Made by a program: the position numbers and the translations under genes. Shown piece after piece: positions 17,755-26,662 of a stretch of 64,000 nucleotides of DNA; the first letter of the stretch is position 1, and every line of letters starts with the position of its first letter. The notes under the pieces are model-generated. The model saw nothing but the letters and a program-made list of their open reading frames with translations. It was not told the origin of the DNA and made no database searches. The DNA comes from Arboricoccus pini (GTDB lineage: Bacteria > Pseudomonadota > Alphaproteobacteria > Geminicoccales > Geminicoccaceae), in NCBI RefSeq assembly GCF_900187945.1, contig NZ_FYEH01000007.1, forward strand, positions 178,889 to 242,888. The letters are read 5' to 3'.

Positions 17755-19083
17755 TCAGGCCTTGACGACGTTGGGCCAGGAGCCCGACGTGCCGAGCGCG
17801 TTGCGCGTATCGACGACCAGCGGGCAGTGGCTGGCCAAAAGCGCGTGATCGACCGTCTTGTGCGCCGTGCAGATGATGGCGGCATCAAAGTCCGCCAGCA
17901 CCTTGGCGGACAGTATCGTGCTCTGTTTGCCGCTCAGGCCGGGATAATGCCGGGTGGCGGGAAGGACGGGCACGTGCGGATCGTGGTAGGCGACGATGGC
18001 CTCCTGGCGCTCCAGAAGCTCCCAGAGACGAAAGGCTGGGCTCTCGCGCGTGTCGTCGACATTGGCCTTGTAGGCGACGCCGACCAGAAGGACCCGCGCG
18101 CCGGCCAGCGCCTTGCGCTGCCGCCTGCTCAGGGCATCTGCCAGACGCTCGACCACATAGCGCGGCATGCTCGTATTGACCTCGCCCGCCAGCTCGATGA
18201 AGCGGGTCTGCACCTCGACCTCGCGTGCCTTCCAGGTGAGGTAGAAGGGATCGATCGGGATGCAGTGGCCGCCTAGGCCGGGGCCCGGATAGAAAGGCAT
18301 GAAGCCGAAAGGCTTTGTCTTGGCCGCCTCGATCACCTCCCAGATGTCGATGTCCATGGCGGCGAAAACGGTCTTCAACTCATTGACCAGTGCGATGTTG
18401 ACGGCGCGGAAGATATTCTCGGTGAGCTTGACCGCCTCGGCGGTGGCGGGGCTGGATACGCCGACCGTGCTGACGACCACGCTATCATAGAAGGCCAGCG
18501 CCAATTCCTGGGCCACGGGGCCGTCGCCGCCCACCACTCGGGGGATCTCGGCTGCCTGGAGCGGATTGCCCGGATCCTCGCGCTCGGGCGAGAAGGCCAG
18601 GTGAAAATCCCGCCCCGCGACGAGGCCGCCGCTCTGGAGGATGGGCTTGAGCAGATCTGTGGTCGTGCCTGGATAAGTGGTCGATTCCAGTACGACGAGT
18701 TGCCCTGGCCGCAGCACCCGGGCCAGGCCGCTCCCCGTCGCCTCGACATAGGAGAGATCGGGTTCCTGGTGCGGTCCCAGAGGGGTGGGCACGCAGATGA
18801 CGATGATGTCCGCCTCGGCCAGGAGCGCGTAGTCATCCGTGACGCGGGCAGAGCCATTGGTGACCGCAGCGTGAACCGGGGATGCATCCAGATGGGCGAT
18901 ATAGGTGCGTCCGGCCTCGATGGCGGCGAGCTTGGCGCGGTCGATGTCGAAGCCGATCGCCGAATAGCCTGCCGACAGGACGGCCCGCAGGAGCGGCAGA
19001 CCGACATAGCCAAGGCCGATCACAGCGACGATAGCTTTCCTCTCTTCGATCCGAGTGCGCAGGCTGACGGCGGAACCGCTCAT
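17755..19083 (-). CDS. Nucleotide sugar dehydrogenase (UDP-HexNAc 6-dehydrogenase, WbpA/TviB-like)
   Basis: This 442-residue cytosolic enzyme oxidises C6 of a UDP-sugar with two NAD+ to give a uronic acid. The NAD motif GLGYVG is at residues 23-28, followed by VPTPLGPHQEPDLSYV, STTYPGTTTDLL, FSPEREDPGN, the substrate-contact region and the active-site GGHCIPIDPFY with the catalytic cysteine. The C-terminal domain has VAYKANVDDTRESP. Sequence features such as AFSPEREDPGN fit the UDP-GlcNAc/UDP-GalNAc dehydrogenase branch rather than UDP-glucose. The ATG at 19083 is chosen because upstream residues run into the topoisomerase relic region. It leads the surface-glycan operon. Confidence 0.9.
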   Translation of the reverse strand: MSGSAVSLRTRIEERKAIVAVIGLGYVGLPLLRAVLSAGYSAIGFDIDRAKLAAIEAGRTYIAHLDASPVHAAVTNGSARVTDDYALLAEADIIVICVPTPLGPHQEPDLSYVEATGSGLARVLRPGQLVVLESTTYPGTTTDLLKPILQSGGLVAGRDFHLAFSPEREDPGNPLQAAEIPRVVGGDGPVAQELALAFYDSVVVSTVGVSSPATAEAVKLTENIFRAVNIALVNELKTVFAAMDIDIWEVIEAAKTKPFGFMPFYPGPGLGGHCIPIDPFYLTWKAREVEVQTRFIELAGEVNTSMPRYVVERLADALSRRQRKALAGARVLLVGVAYKANVDDTRESPAFRLWELLERQEAIVAYHDPHVPVLPATRHYPGLSGKQSTILSAKVLADFDAAIICTAHKTVDHALLASHCPLVVDTRNALGTSGSWPNVVKA

Positions 19084-19196
19084 GGAAGCATCGCTCTCAA
19101 GCTCGCTCGGACGTTTGAAGACCTGGCGGGACCGCGCTTTGCCACATCCTGTTCCCCTCCCCACCTGGTCGAGACCGCGGTGGCGAAGAGCGAAAC

Positions 19197-19662
19197 GTGG
19201 CCGCCGGTCTGGACTATGTGAGCGATGCCGCGCCCGGCATCACGCGGGCAGCCTGTCGGCAAGGGCTTCGCCTTCTACGCGCCCGAGGATCGCTGATCAA
19301 GGACAAGTCGCTCATCAGCCGAACCTGGAGCAAGGCGGTGCCCCAGTCCGCAGGACGTTTATATATCGCCGGTCAACCAGGACAGCCACATCCGGGCGGC
19401 CGGCCGTGGCGTCAAAGGACGCAAGCATTACCGCTGCCATTCCTGCTGGCGAAGGATAGAGGGGCAGCCAAGGGTTTTTCCCAGTCGCCGCCATCGAGGT
19501 CGTGGCCGAGCGCCGCCAGCGGTCCGCTGCGAGAGCCATGCCCATCCGCATGTTCTGGAGGCCTGCATGGATGGCAGCCTCCTGACGGCACTCAAGGCCG
19601 AGGTCGAGTACGAACTCGCGATATCGCCCGGCGGACAGAGAAGCCGAAGCCGATGGTCCTGA
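19197..19662 (+). pseudogene. Relic of a eukaryotic-type DNA topoisomerase IB
   Basis: Three reading frames on this strand together recover topoisomerase IB. AGLDYVSDAAPGITR is in one frame. GKGFAFYAPED (19258-19290) is in a second. GSLIKDKSLISR (from 19287) returns to the first. DVYISPVNQDSHIRAAGRG and KGRKHYRCHSCWRRIEG (from about 19357) are in the third, then PHVLEACMDGSLLTALKAEV near 19540-19610. Intact homologues have about 150 residues of catalytic core, including the tyrosine region, between the last two pieces; these are missing. The relic ends at a TGA near 19662. The space otherwise looks like a 638-base gap between two genes on the other strand. Confidence 0.8.
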
Positions 19663-19721
19663 CTTTCCGACAGCGCTGGCTTGCCACGCCGACCCAGGTT
19701 CCGCTCTCGGCCCTAGCCGGC

Positions 19722-20666
19722 TCACTCCACCGGCGTGAGGAGCGGCTTGCCGGCGAAGTGGGCCGCCAGATTGTCGACCACGAGTTGGGCCATGGCGTCG
19801 CGGGTCTCGCTCGTCGCGCTGCCCACGTGCGGCTGCAGGACGACATTATCGAGGGCGAAGAAGCCCTCGTCGATTTCGGGTTCGTTGAGAAAGACGTCGA
19901 GTGCGGCGCCGGCGATCTTGCCTTCCTTCAGGGCCGCCAGCAGCGCCGCCTCGTCGATGACACTGCCACGACCGATATTGACGATATAGCCCTCCGGGCC
20001 CAGGGCCTCGATGACCTCGGCGCTGACGATGCCCCGCGTCGCGGGCCCACCCGGGCTCGCGATGATCAGCACGTCGCGGTCGGCCGCCATGTCCTTCAGG
20101 TTCTTATAATAGCCATAGGTGACGTCCTTTTGTTGATGCCGGCCATGATAGCCAATCTTCATGCCGACCGCTTCCAGCCGCTTGGCGATGGCCTTGCCGA
20201 TCCGGCCAAGGCCCAAAATACCGACCGTCAGGCCGGTGGCGCTCTTTGCAAGCGGCATCGAGCCTTCCTTGGCCCATCGCCCTTCGCGGATATAGCGATC
20301 GCCCTGCGGCACGCGGCGCAGGATGGAGAGCAGGAGGACGAGCGCCAGATCGGCGACGTCGTTGGTCAAAACGTCGGGCGTATTGGTCAGCTTAATGCCG
20401 CGCGCCCTGCAGGCCTCGATGTCCACGCTATCGTAACCGACGCTGGCCAGCGAGACGATCTCGAGCTTGGGCAGCTTCTCCAGGAGTGCCTGGTCGACCT
20501 TGGATTCGCCCAGGCCGATGGCGGCACGGATCGAAGGCCCGACCTCGGCCAGTAAGGCCGCCGGATCCGCCGCCTCGTCGTAGCGATGCAAGCGATAGGC
20601 CTCTGCCAGCATCGCCATCTGTTTTGGACGGTTGGCCTTCAGAACCAGTACATCGGGCTTGGACAT
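19722..20666 (-). CDS. D-isomer-specific 2-hydroxyacid dehydrogenase
   Basis: This 314-residue NAD(P)-dependent enzyme belongs to the glyoxylate/hydroxypyruvate reductase and gluconate 2-dehydrogenase group. It has the substrate-domain sequence SLASVGYDSVDIEACRARG, the cofactor motif VGILGLGRIGKAIAKRL, the catalytic arginine in NIGRGSVIDE, the glutamate in LNEPEI and the histidine in LQPHVGSAT. The start at MSKPDVL has AAGGA upstream. It stands alone, divergent from the threonine dehydratase-like gene. The exact substrate is not decidable from sequence. Confidence 0.9.
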   Translation of the reverse strand: MSKPDVLVLKANRPKQMAMLAEAYRLHRYDEAADPAALLAEVGPSIRAAIGLGESKVDQALLEKLPKLEIVSLASVGYDSVDIEACRARGIKLTNTPDVLTNDVADLALVLLLSILRRVPQGDRYIREGRWAKEGSMPLAKSATGLTVGILGLGRIGKAIAKRLEAVGMKIGYHGRHQQKDVTYGYYKNLKDMAADRDVLIIASPGGPATRGIVSAEVIEALGPEGYIVNIGRGSVIDEAALLAALKEGKIAGAALDVFLNEPEIDEGFFALDNVVLQPHVGSATSETRDAMAQLVVDNLAAHFAGKPLLTPVE

Positions 20667-20848
20667 CTCAAATCCTTGGCACATGCGTGACGCTGGGAAA
20701 CTGCCTAGCGTCTTAATGCTTACGGGAAAAGGCAGCACCTGGATATTGGCGAGCGCGGAAGGCCCCTGGTCACAGGCGCCGCCGGGCGCTTAGTTAACGG
20801 TCGTTTCACGTAAATCTACCATTTCGTGGATAGCTGGAGGCTCTGCGG

Positions 20849-21844
20849 TTGACGGAAGGCTCACTCGACGAATTGGTCACGCTGCCGCTGTCGGCCATTC
20901 GTGAAACCGCCGGAGCGCTCGCTTCGCGAATCGTGCGCACGCCCAGCGTCGATTGCCTGGCGCCCGCCATCACGCGGCGCCTAGCCTCCGGTACGCGCTT
21001 GAACATGAAGCTCGAACTTTTCCAGCATTCGGGCTCGTTCAAGGCACGCAGCGTGCTGGCCGTCATTCTGAGCCTGACGCCCGAACGCCGCGCCAGGGGG
21101 GTTGCTGCCGTCAGCGCCGGCAATCATGCGATCGCCACTGCGTGGGCCGCGCGCAGCCTTGGGGTGAATGCGAGACTCGTGATGTTCAAGACGGCCGATC
21201 CTGCGAGGATCGCGCTGGTACGCAGTCTTGGTGGCGAGGTGGTGATCGCCGAGGACGTCGCGGCGGCGTTCGACGAGGCAGCGCGCCTTCAGGCCGAGGA
21301 AGGGCGCTATCTCATCCACCCTTTTGCGGGCCGCTTCACGTCACTCGGAGCAGCCACGGTGGCGACCGAGTGGCTGGAGGACGTCAAGGATCTTGATGCC
21401 GTGGTGATCTCCATCGGCGGCGGGGGCCTCATCGGCGGCGTGGCTGCTGCCATCAAACAGATCAAGCCCAGCTGCCTCGTCTTTGGTGTCGAGCCCGAGG
21501 GAGCAGATTCGATGGCCCGCAGCCTCGCCGCGGGCGCGCCTGTTCGGCTGGACCATGTCGAGACGATCGCGGACAGCCTGGGTGCGCCCTACACGCTGCC
21601 CTACAGCTTCGGCCTTTGCGCCCGTTATGTCGACGACGTCGTGCTCGTTCCCGACGCGGCCATGATCGAGGGCATGCGTCTCTACCTCGATGGCTTCAAG
21701 CTGATGTGTGAGCCTGCAGGTGCCGCAACCCTGGCAGCCACGCTGGGTCCGCTGCGCGACCGGCTGCAGGGCGCCAGGGTCGGAGTCCTCGTCTGCGGCT
21801 CGACGATCGAGCTGTCGAGCTTCCTGCGCCTGATCCGCAGCTGA
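20849..21844 (+). CDS. Threonine/serine dehydratase-like PLP enzyme
   Basis: This 331-residue fold-type II PLP enzyme has the Schiff-base lysine Lys65 in HSGSFKAR, the phosphate-binding SIGGGGLIGG loop, and NHAIATAWAARSLG, EPEGADSMARSL and CEPAGAATLA. There is no C-terminal ACT regulatory domain, so it resembles catabolic threonine ammonia-lyases, serine racemase-like enzymes or ectoine-type dehydratases rather than biosynthetic IlvA. It starts at a TTG with CTGGAGG 8 bases upstream. Substrate remains open. Confidence 0.85.
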   Translation: MTEGSLDELVTLPLSAIRETAGALASRIVRTPSVDCLAPAITRRLASGTRLNMKLELFQHSGSFKARSVLAVILSLTPERRARGVAAVSAGNHAIATAWAARSLGVNARLVMFKTADPARIALVRSLGGEVVIAEDVAAAFDEAARLQAEEGRYLIHPFAGRFTSLGAATVATEWLEDVKDLDAVVISIGGGGLIGGVAAAIKQIKPSCLVFGVEPEGADSMARSLAAGAPVRLDHVETIADSLGAPYTLPYSFGLCARYVDDVVLVPDAAMIEGMRLYLDGFKLMCEPAGAATLAATLGPLRDRLQGARVGVLVCGSTIELSSFLRLIRS

Positions 21845-21923
21845 GCCCGCTTCTCAGGAACCAGGGGTGAAATCGTGCGGGCCGCCCTTGAATGGGCGCC
21901 TCCGGCTTGCCAATAACCGGGTG

Positions 21924-23906
21924 ATGGATACCCCGACAGCCTCTCCCGCCGGCGCGGGCGCGGCGGAGGAGACCGCCGCACCGCTCGCAGCCCCGTCCGG
22001 CATTGCGCCGCTCAAGGGTGCCGAGCTCATCCGGAGCCTGGTGCCGCGGCTTCCGAATGCGCCCGGCGTCTACCGAATGCAGGACGAGCGGGGTGAGGTC
22101 CTCTACGTGGGCAAGGCGAAGTCGCTGAAGCGGCGCGTTCCTGCCTATACCAAGATCGGCGTCCTCAGCGCGCGGCTGCAGCGCATGGTGGCCCTGACGA
22201 GGTCCATGGAGTTCGTTACCACCGCCTCGGAGGTGGAGGCCCTCCTCCTTGAGGCCAACCTCATCAAGCGCTACCGACCGACCTTCAACATCGTTCTGCG
22301 CGACGATAAGAGCTTTCCTTACATCTATCTGCGCTACGATCACGAATGGCCGATGATCGGCCGCCAGCGTGGCGCCAAGCGCGCGGGCCGCGATTATTTT
22401 GGGCCCTTCGCCTCGAGCGGCGCGGTCAACGAGACGCTGAACGCGCTCCTGCGCGCCTTCCCGTTGCGCAGCTGCCCCGACAGCATCTTCAATGTGCGTT
22501 CCAGGCCCTGCCTGCAATATCAGATCAAGCGCTGCTCGGCGCCTTGCGTCGGCCGGATCGACAAGGAGAGCTATGCGGGCCTCGTCGTCGAGGTGAAGGA
22601 GTTTTTGAATGGCCACACCAAGGACATCCAGGCGCGCCTGCAGGAAGGGATGACGGCCGCGGCGGAGCGCATGGATTACGAGGCGGCCGCTGTCTACCGC
22701 GACCGGCTGAAGGCGATCGCGCATGTGAGCTCCAGGCAGGGGATCAACACCGACGCGGTCGACGATGCCGACATCGTGGCCATGCACGCCGAGCACGGCC
22801 AAGCCTGCGTTCAGGTCTTCTTTTATCGTGGCGGCCGGAATTACGGCAATCGCGCCTATTATCCGGGCCATACGCGGGATTCGACGGATGCCGAGGTGTT
22901 GGCAGCCTTCATGGCACAGTTCTACAGCGATCGGCAGCCAGCCAGGCTCGTCCTCGTCAGCCACGATGTGGCCGAGCAGGAGCTCCTGGCCGAAGCGTTG
23001 GCCATTCGCGCCGGACGCAAGGTCGAGATCGCCCAGCCTCGGCGCGGCGACAAGCGCCAACTCGTCGAGGACGCACTCAAGAACGCGCGTGAGGCGTTGG
23101 CCCGGCGCATGGCGGATACCAGCGCGCAGGAGGGCCTGCTCGAGGCCTTGGCCGAGCGCATCGGCCTGGAAGCGGCGCCACAGCGGGTCGAGGTTTACGA
23201 CAATAGCCACATCCAGGGCACCAACGCTATCGGCGCCTTCATCGTCGCCGGGCCCGAGGGTTTCGATCGCAAGAGTTACCGAACCTTCAACATCAAAGGC
23301 GGCTTGTCGAGCGAGGCGCTGGCCGAGGCCTCCGAACCGCTTCCCGCAAGCCTGCCGACCTTCCGGGCGGGCGACGACTTCGCCATGATGCGCGAGGTGC
23401 TGCGGCGGCGTTTTGGCCGGCTTATCAAGGAAGATCCGGATCGCGAGCGGGCGGGCTGGCCCGATCTCGTGATCATCGATGGCGGCGCGGGCCAACTGGG
23501 TGCCGCGCACGAAGCGCTCGATGAATTGGGCGTGCGCGACGTCGCGATCCTTGGCGTCGCCAAGGGGCCGGACCGCAATGCCGGCCGCGAGCGCTTCTTC
23601 ATGCGCGGCCGCGAGGCGTTCTCGCTGGACCCGCGCGATCCGGTTCTCTACTTTCTCCAACGCCTGCGCGACGAGGCGCATCGGTTTGCTATAACGACCC
23701 ATCGGGGCCGACGCGCCAAGGCCATCGGGCGGTCCGAGCTCGATGCCGTGCCTGGCATCGGCGCCAAGCGCAAGAAGGCGCTGCTGCAGCATTTCGGCTC
23801 GGCACGGGGGGTCAGCCAAGCCGGCTTGCGCGACCTCGAACAGGTACCGGGCATCGACAAGGCTGTCGCCCGCCAGGTCTACGATCATTTTCACGACAGC
23901 CGCTGA
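21924..23906 (+). CDS. uvrC: Excinuclease ABC subunit UvrC
   Basis: This 660-residue endonuclease makes the two incisions around bulky DNA lesions in nucleotide excision repair. The GIY-YIG domain is present (APGVYRMQD, VLYVGKAKSLKRRV), then the cysteine-bearing KRCSAPCVGRI segment, the UVR motif (YEAAAVYRDRLKAI), the RNase H-like second nuclease (VEVYDNSHIQGT, VIIDGGAGQL) and a C-terminal helix-hairpin-helix pair. The ATG at 21924 follows a 78-base gap; an adjacent in-frame GTG is possible. It is followed by pgsA after 2 bases, a common alphaproteobacterial order. Confidence 0.95.
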   Translation: MDTPTASPAGAGAAEETAAPLAAPSGIAPLKGAELIRSLVPRLPNAPGVYRMQDERGEVLYVGKAKSLKRRVPAYTKIGVLSARLQRMVALTRSMEFVTTASEVEALLLEANLIKRYRPTFNIVLRDDKSFPYIYLRYDHEWPMIGRQRGAKRAGRDYFGPFASSGAVNETLNALLRAFPLRSCPDSIFNVRSRPCLQYQIKRCSAPCVGRIDKESYAGLVVEVKEFLNGHTKDIQARLQEGMTAAAERMDYEAAAVYRDRLKAIAHVSSRQGINTDAVDDADIVAMHAEHGQACVQVFFYRGGRNYGNRAYYPGHTRDSTDAEVLAAFMAQFYSDRQPARLVLVSHDVAEQELLAEALAIRAGRKVEIAQPRRGDKRQLVEDALKNAREALARRMADTSAQEGLLEALAERIGLEAAPQRVEVYDNSHIQGTNAIGAFIVAGPEGFDRKSYRTFNIKGGLSSEALAEASEPLPASLPTFRAGDDFAMMREVLRRRFGRLIKEDPDRERAGWPDLVIIDGGAGQLGAAHEALDELGVRDVAILGVAKGPDRNAGRERFFMRGREAFSLDPRDPVLYFLQRLRDEAHRFAITTHRGRRAKAIGRSELDAVPGIGAKRKKALLQHFGSARGVSQAGLRDLEQVPGIDKAVARQVYDHFHDSR

Positions 23907-23908
23907 TT

Positions 23909-24547
23909 ATGTTGGACGAGCGCATGCTCTGGAGTTGGCCGAACATCCTGACGATCGTGCGCGTGGGACTGGTGCCCTTGATGGTCGCCTGCTTCTACTT
24001 TCCCGGCCCAGAGGCACGGCTCATCGGTTGCGGTATTTTCGTCGCGGCGGCGATCACCGATTATCTGGATGGCTATCTGGCTCGCTACTGGAAGCAGCAA
24101 TCGGCTTTTGGCCGCTGGCTCGACCCGGTGGCAGACAAGATCCTGGTGGCCGCAGCCGTTATCATGCTGGTCGGATTCGGCGAGGCGCCCCTTTTGCCTG
24201 CACTCGTGATCATCGCGCGGGAGATCATGATCTCGGGGCTGCGCGAATACATGGCCGAGGTGAGCGTGGGCCTGCCGGTGAGCCGGCTCGCCAAATGGAA
24301 GACCGGCGTGCAGATGGCGGCGATCTGCTGCCTGATCGCTGGCAACGCGGCGCCGCATTGGCTCTACGCGGCCGAGATCGGCTGGTGGGGCCTTTGGGGG
24401 GCCGCGCTTTTGACCCTCGTGACCGGCTGGGATTACCTGCAAGCTGGCCTTCGCCACATGCTGGCGGACAAGCTGGACGGCAAGGACAAGGATCCACCTG
24501 GACAGCAGCGCACCGCCGAGCGTGTCGCCGCGACGCACGGTTCCTGA
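23909..24547 (+). CDS. pgsA: CDP-diacylglycerol--glycerol-3-phosphate 3-phosphatidyltransferase
   Basis: This 212-residue inner-membrane enzyme makes phosphatidylglycerophosphate, the committed step to phosphatidylglycerol and cardiolipin. The CDP-alcohol phosphotransferase signature D-G-x2-A-R-x8-G-x3-D-x3-D is complete at residues 54-76 (D54, G55, A58, R59, G68, D72, D76). Four to five membrane helices are predicted. It is coupled to uvrC (2-base gap) and precedes moaD-moaE closely, suggesting a single uvrC-pgsA-moaD-moaE transcript. Confidence 0.94.
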   Translation: MLDERMLWSWPNILTIVRVGLVPLMVACFYFPGPEARLIGCGIFVAAAITDYLDGYLARYWKQQSAFGRWLDPVADKILVAAAVIMLVGFGEAPLLPALVIIAREIMISGLREYMAEVSVGLPVSRLAKWKTGVQMAAICCLIAGNAAPHWLYAAEIGWWGLWGAALLTLVTGWDYLQAGLRHMLADKLDGKDKDPPGQQRTAERVAATHGS

Positions 24548-24560
24548 AGCAAGGAGGCCG

Positions 24561-24818
24561 ATGCCTTTGCAGATCCGCTATTTCGCCTGGCTCAAGCAAC
24601 GGACCGGCGTGGCCGCCGAGGAGATCGACCTGCCGGCCGAGATCAAGGATGTGGCCGCCCTCAAAGCATGGCTGGGCCGGCGCCATCCGCGCTTCGCCGA
24701 GGCTTGCGCTGCCGGCGGCATCGTTCGCTGTGCGGTCAATCACGACTATGTCGAGGACGACCGTACCTTGCTGCCCGGCGACGAGGTGGCGTTCTTTCCG
24801 CCCGTAACGGGGGGCTGA
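24561..24818 (+). CDS. moaD: Molybdopterin synthase small subunit MoaD
   Basis: This 85-residue ubiquitin-fold protein carries the sulfur for molybdopterin dithiolene formation as a C-terminal thiocarboxylate. The C-terminus ends GDEVAFFPPVTGG with the required Gly-Gly. The start has a perfect AAGGAGG at 24551-24557; a longer reading back into pgsA is not supported. It overlaps moaE by one base. Confidence 0.94.
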   Translation: MPLQIRYFAWLKQRTGVAAEEIDLPAEIKDVAALKAWLGRRHPRFAEACAAGGIVRCAVNHDYVEDDRTLLPGDEVAFFPPVTGG

Positions 24819-25270
24819 TGGCGGTCCGGGTCCAGGAAGCGATATTCGATCCCGGCCGGCTCCTCGCGGACTTCACCAAGGCGCGACAGTCCACCGGCGG
24901 TATCGCCAGCTTTCTTGGGCTCGTGCGCGACGCGCATGGCGGCCGGACGGTCCAGGCCCTTACCCTCGAGCATTATCCGGGCATGACGGAGAAGCAACTC
25001 CACGCGATCGAGGCGGAGGCGCATCGGCGCTGGCCGTTGCTGGACAGCCTGATCGTCCACCGCGTCGGCCGCATGCTGCCTGGCGAGCCAATCGTCTTCG
25101 TCGCCACCGCGTCCACCCATCGACAAGCCGCCCTCGATGCTTGTGCCTTTCTCATCGACTGGCTCAAGACCGACGCCCCGTTCTGGAAATACGAAGAGAC
25201 CGGCGAAGGCGGTCACTGGGTCGAGGCCAGGGCCAGCGACAAGATGGCTCGCGATCGCTGGCAGTCTTGA
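24818..25270 (+). CDS. moaE: Molybdopterin synthase catalytic subunit MoaE
   Basis: This 150-residue subunit converts precursor Z (cPMP) to molybdopterin together with MoaD. Family motifs include GGIASFLGLVRDAHGG, LTLEHYPGMTEKQL, the VHRVGRMLPGEPIVFVATAS stretch, and FLIDWLKTDAPFWKYE with the catalytic lysines of KTDAPFWK. The ATG overlaps the moaD stop as TGATG. Other molybdenum cofactor genes are not in the window. Confidence 0.94.
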   Translation: MAVRVQEAIFDPGRLLADFTKARQSTGGIASFLGLVRDAHGGRTVQALTLEHYPGMTEKQLHAIEAEAHRRWPLLDSLIVHRVGRMLPGEPIVFVATASTHRQAALDACAFLIDWLKTDAPFWKYEETGEGGHWVEARASDKMARDRWQS

Positions 25271-25504
25271 GCGAGCGTCCGTCGAGCGCACGCTTGCGGC
25301 ATTTTAGGCAAATCGGATGGATCTACTTGCCAAGCCGAGGGGCACTTTGCTAGACGGCCATAGCTTGCAATGCAGCATCAGTGCCGATCCCGCTAGACGC
25401 GGTTGATTCCCCTCTGACTGGCCCGCACGCCGCTCTGCCTGCCGGGTCAGCGTAATCAACTCACATCTTACCTTCCATCAGATCCCTTTTATCGGAGGAC
25501 AATC

Positions 25505-26491
25505 ATGGCCGGACGCCGCCTGACCGTGCGCCATGAGCGATTTCCGCTCAAGGAGCCAGCCCCGTTCGCGCGCTCGGCACGCACGCATGCGGAGACCGTG
25601 ACAGTTGTCATCGAGGCGGATGGACAGGTCGGACGCGGCGAAAGCGTGCCGTGCCGCCGCCGCGGCGAGACCATCGAATCCGTGATGGCGCTCATTCGTG
25701 GCCAGAAAGGGACGATCGAGGATGGCGCGTCCCGCCTCGAACTCGACGTCGCCCTGCCGTTCGGCGCGGCGCGCAATGCGCTGGACTGCGCACTCTGGGA
25801 CCTTGAAGCCAAGCTCGCCGGCCTGCCGGTCTGGGAACTGGCCGGCCTGAACCGACCGGGGCCAGTGGTCACGAGCCACACGATAGCGCCGGGGCCGCCG
25901 GCTATCATGGCGGCCGCGGCCGCCGCCGCTGCGGATCGTGCCATCCTCCGGCTCCGTCTTTGTGGCGATGGCGACCTGGAGCGACTGGCGGCAGTACGCG
26001 AGGCCGCCCCGCGCTGCCGCCTCGTCGTCGACGCCGAGGAATCCTGGACGCAAGGTCGGCTCGAGCCCTATCTGGCGGCCATGGCCGCCGCCAATGTGGA
26101 GTTGGTCGAGCAGCCATTGCCGGTGGGCCAGGACGCGGTGCTGGCAGACATTCTCCATCCCGTGCCGATCGCCGCCGACGAGAGTGTGCAGACAAGCGAG
26201 GATCTGGAAGGGCTGACGCGCCGTTACGACGTCGCGACCGTGACGCTCGACAAGGTAGGTGGCCTGACCGAGGCACTGCGCTTTGCCATGAAGGCACGCG
26301 ACGTCGGGCTGGGCCTTGCCGTGGCCGGGGGCTGCGGCTCCTCGCTCGGGGCAGCGCCGGCCATGCTCGTGGCGCAGCGCGCCAGGTTCGTCGATCTCGA
26401 CGGCCTCCGGCAATTGGCGCAAGATCGCAGCGTTCCCCTGCGCTTTGAGCATAGCACCCTCTACCCGGCCGCCCGTGAGCTCTGGGGATAG
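25505..26491 (+). CDS. Enolase-superfamily (dipeptide epimerase-like) protein lacking the catalytic lysines
   Basis: This 328-residue protein aligns along its whole length with L-Ala-D/L-Glu (dipeptide) epimerases: GRGESVPCRRRGETIESV, ALWDLEAKLAGLPVWEL and the end-region FVDLDGL. The three metal ligands seem kept (VVDAEESW, LVEQPLP, AADESV). However, the K-x-K at the end of the second barrel strand is R-L-R (ILRLRLCG), and the opposing acid/base lysine in the usual NIKLDK is threonine (TVTLDKVGG). Classical 1,1-proton transfer is therefore unlikely. It has its own CGGAGGACAATC ribosome site and a 234-base upstream gap. It might be a dead paralogue or perform another reaction. Confidence 0.75.
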   Translation: MAGRRLTVRHERFPLKEPAPFARSARTHAETVTVVIEADGQVGRGESVPCRRRGETIESVMALIRGQKGTIEDGASRLELDVALPFGAARNALDCALWDLEAKLAGLPVWELAGLNRPGPVVTSHTIAPGPPAIMAAAAAAAADRAILRLRLCGDGDLERLAAVREAAPRCRLVVDAEESWTQGRLEPYLAAMAAANVELVEQPLPVGQDAVLADILHPVPIAADESVQTSEDLEGLTRRYDVATVTLDKVGGLTEALRFAMKARDVGLGLAVAGGCGSSLGAAPAMLVAQRARFVDLDGLRQLAQDRSVPLRFEHSTLYPAARELWG

Positions 26492-26554
26492 GATGATCGG
26501 CTCAGCCAGGATCGCCCGACCGCCTGGAAGCAGGCGGAAACATGCATCCGAGGT

Positions 26555-26582
26555 TTGACAAGCGCTTCGGATCGGCTATAAC
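26555..26582 (+). promoter_or_regulatory. Sigma-70-type promoter of rpsD
   Basis: A perfect -35 TTGACA at 26555-26560 is separated by 16 bases from a TATAAC -10 at 26577-26582. It points toward rpsD and predicts a leader of about 130 bases. It is the clearest consensus promoter I found in the window. Confidence 0.75.
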
Positions 26583-26642
26583 CCGCCGACTTCGCGGCCT
26601 GCAATTCAGCAGACTGCGCATTCGCCTGTCGCGGATCGATCT

Positions 26643-26662
26643 CATCGTCTGAGCCGACGATG
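26643..26662 (+). promoter_or_regulatory. Hairpin in the rpsD leader
   Basis: CATCGTC and GACGATG form a perfect 7-bp stem with a 6-base loop inside the predicted rpsD 5' leader, about 55 bases before the start codon. No T-run follows, so it is not a terminator. It could be part of an S4 autoregulatory structure; that is inference, since S4 represses its own operon in other bacteria through leader structures. Confidence 0.35.

Noticed and set aside
21696..23894. A long open frame of about 730 codons antisense to uvrC.
   Set aside because: It mirrors uvrC in high-GC sequence and shows no protein family; uvrC is intact on the other strand.
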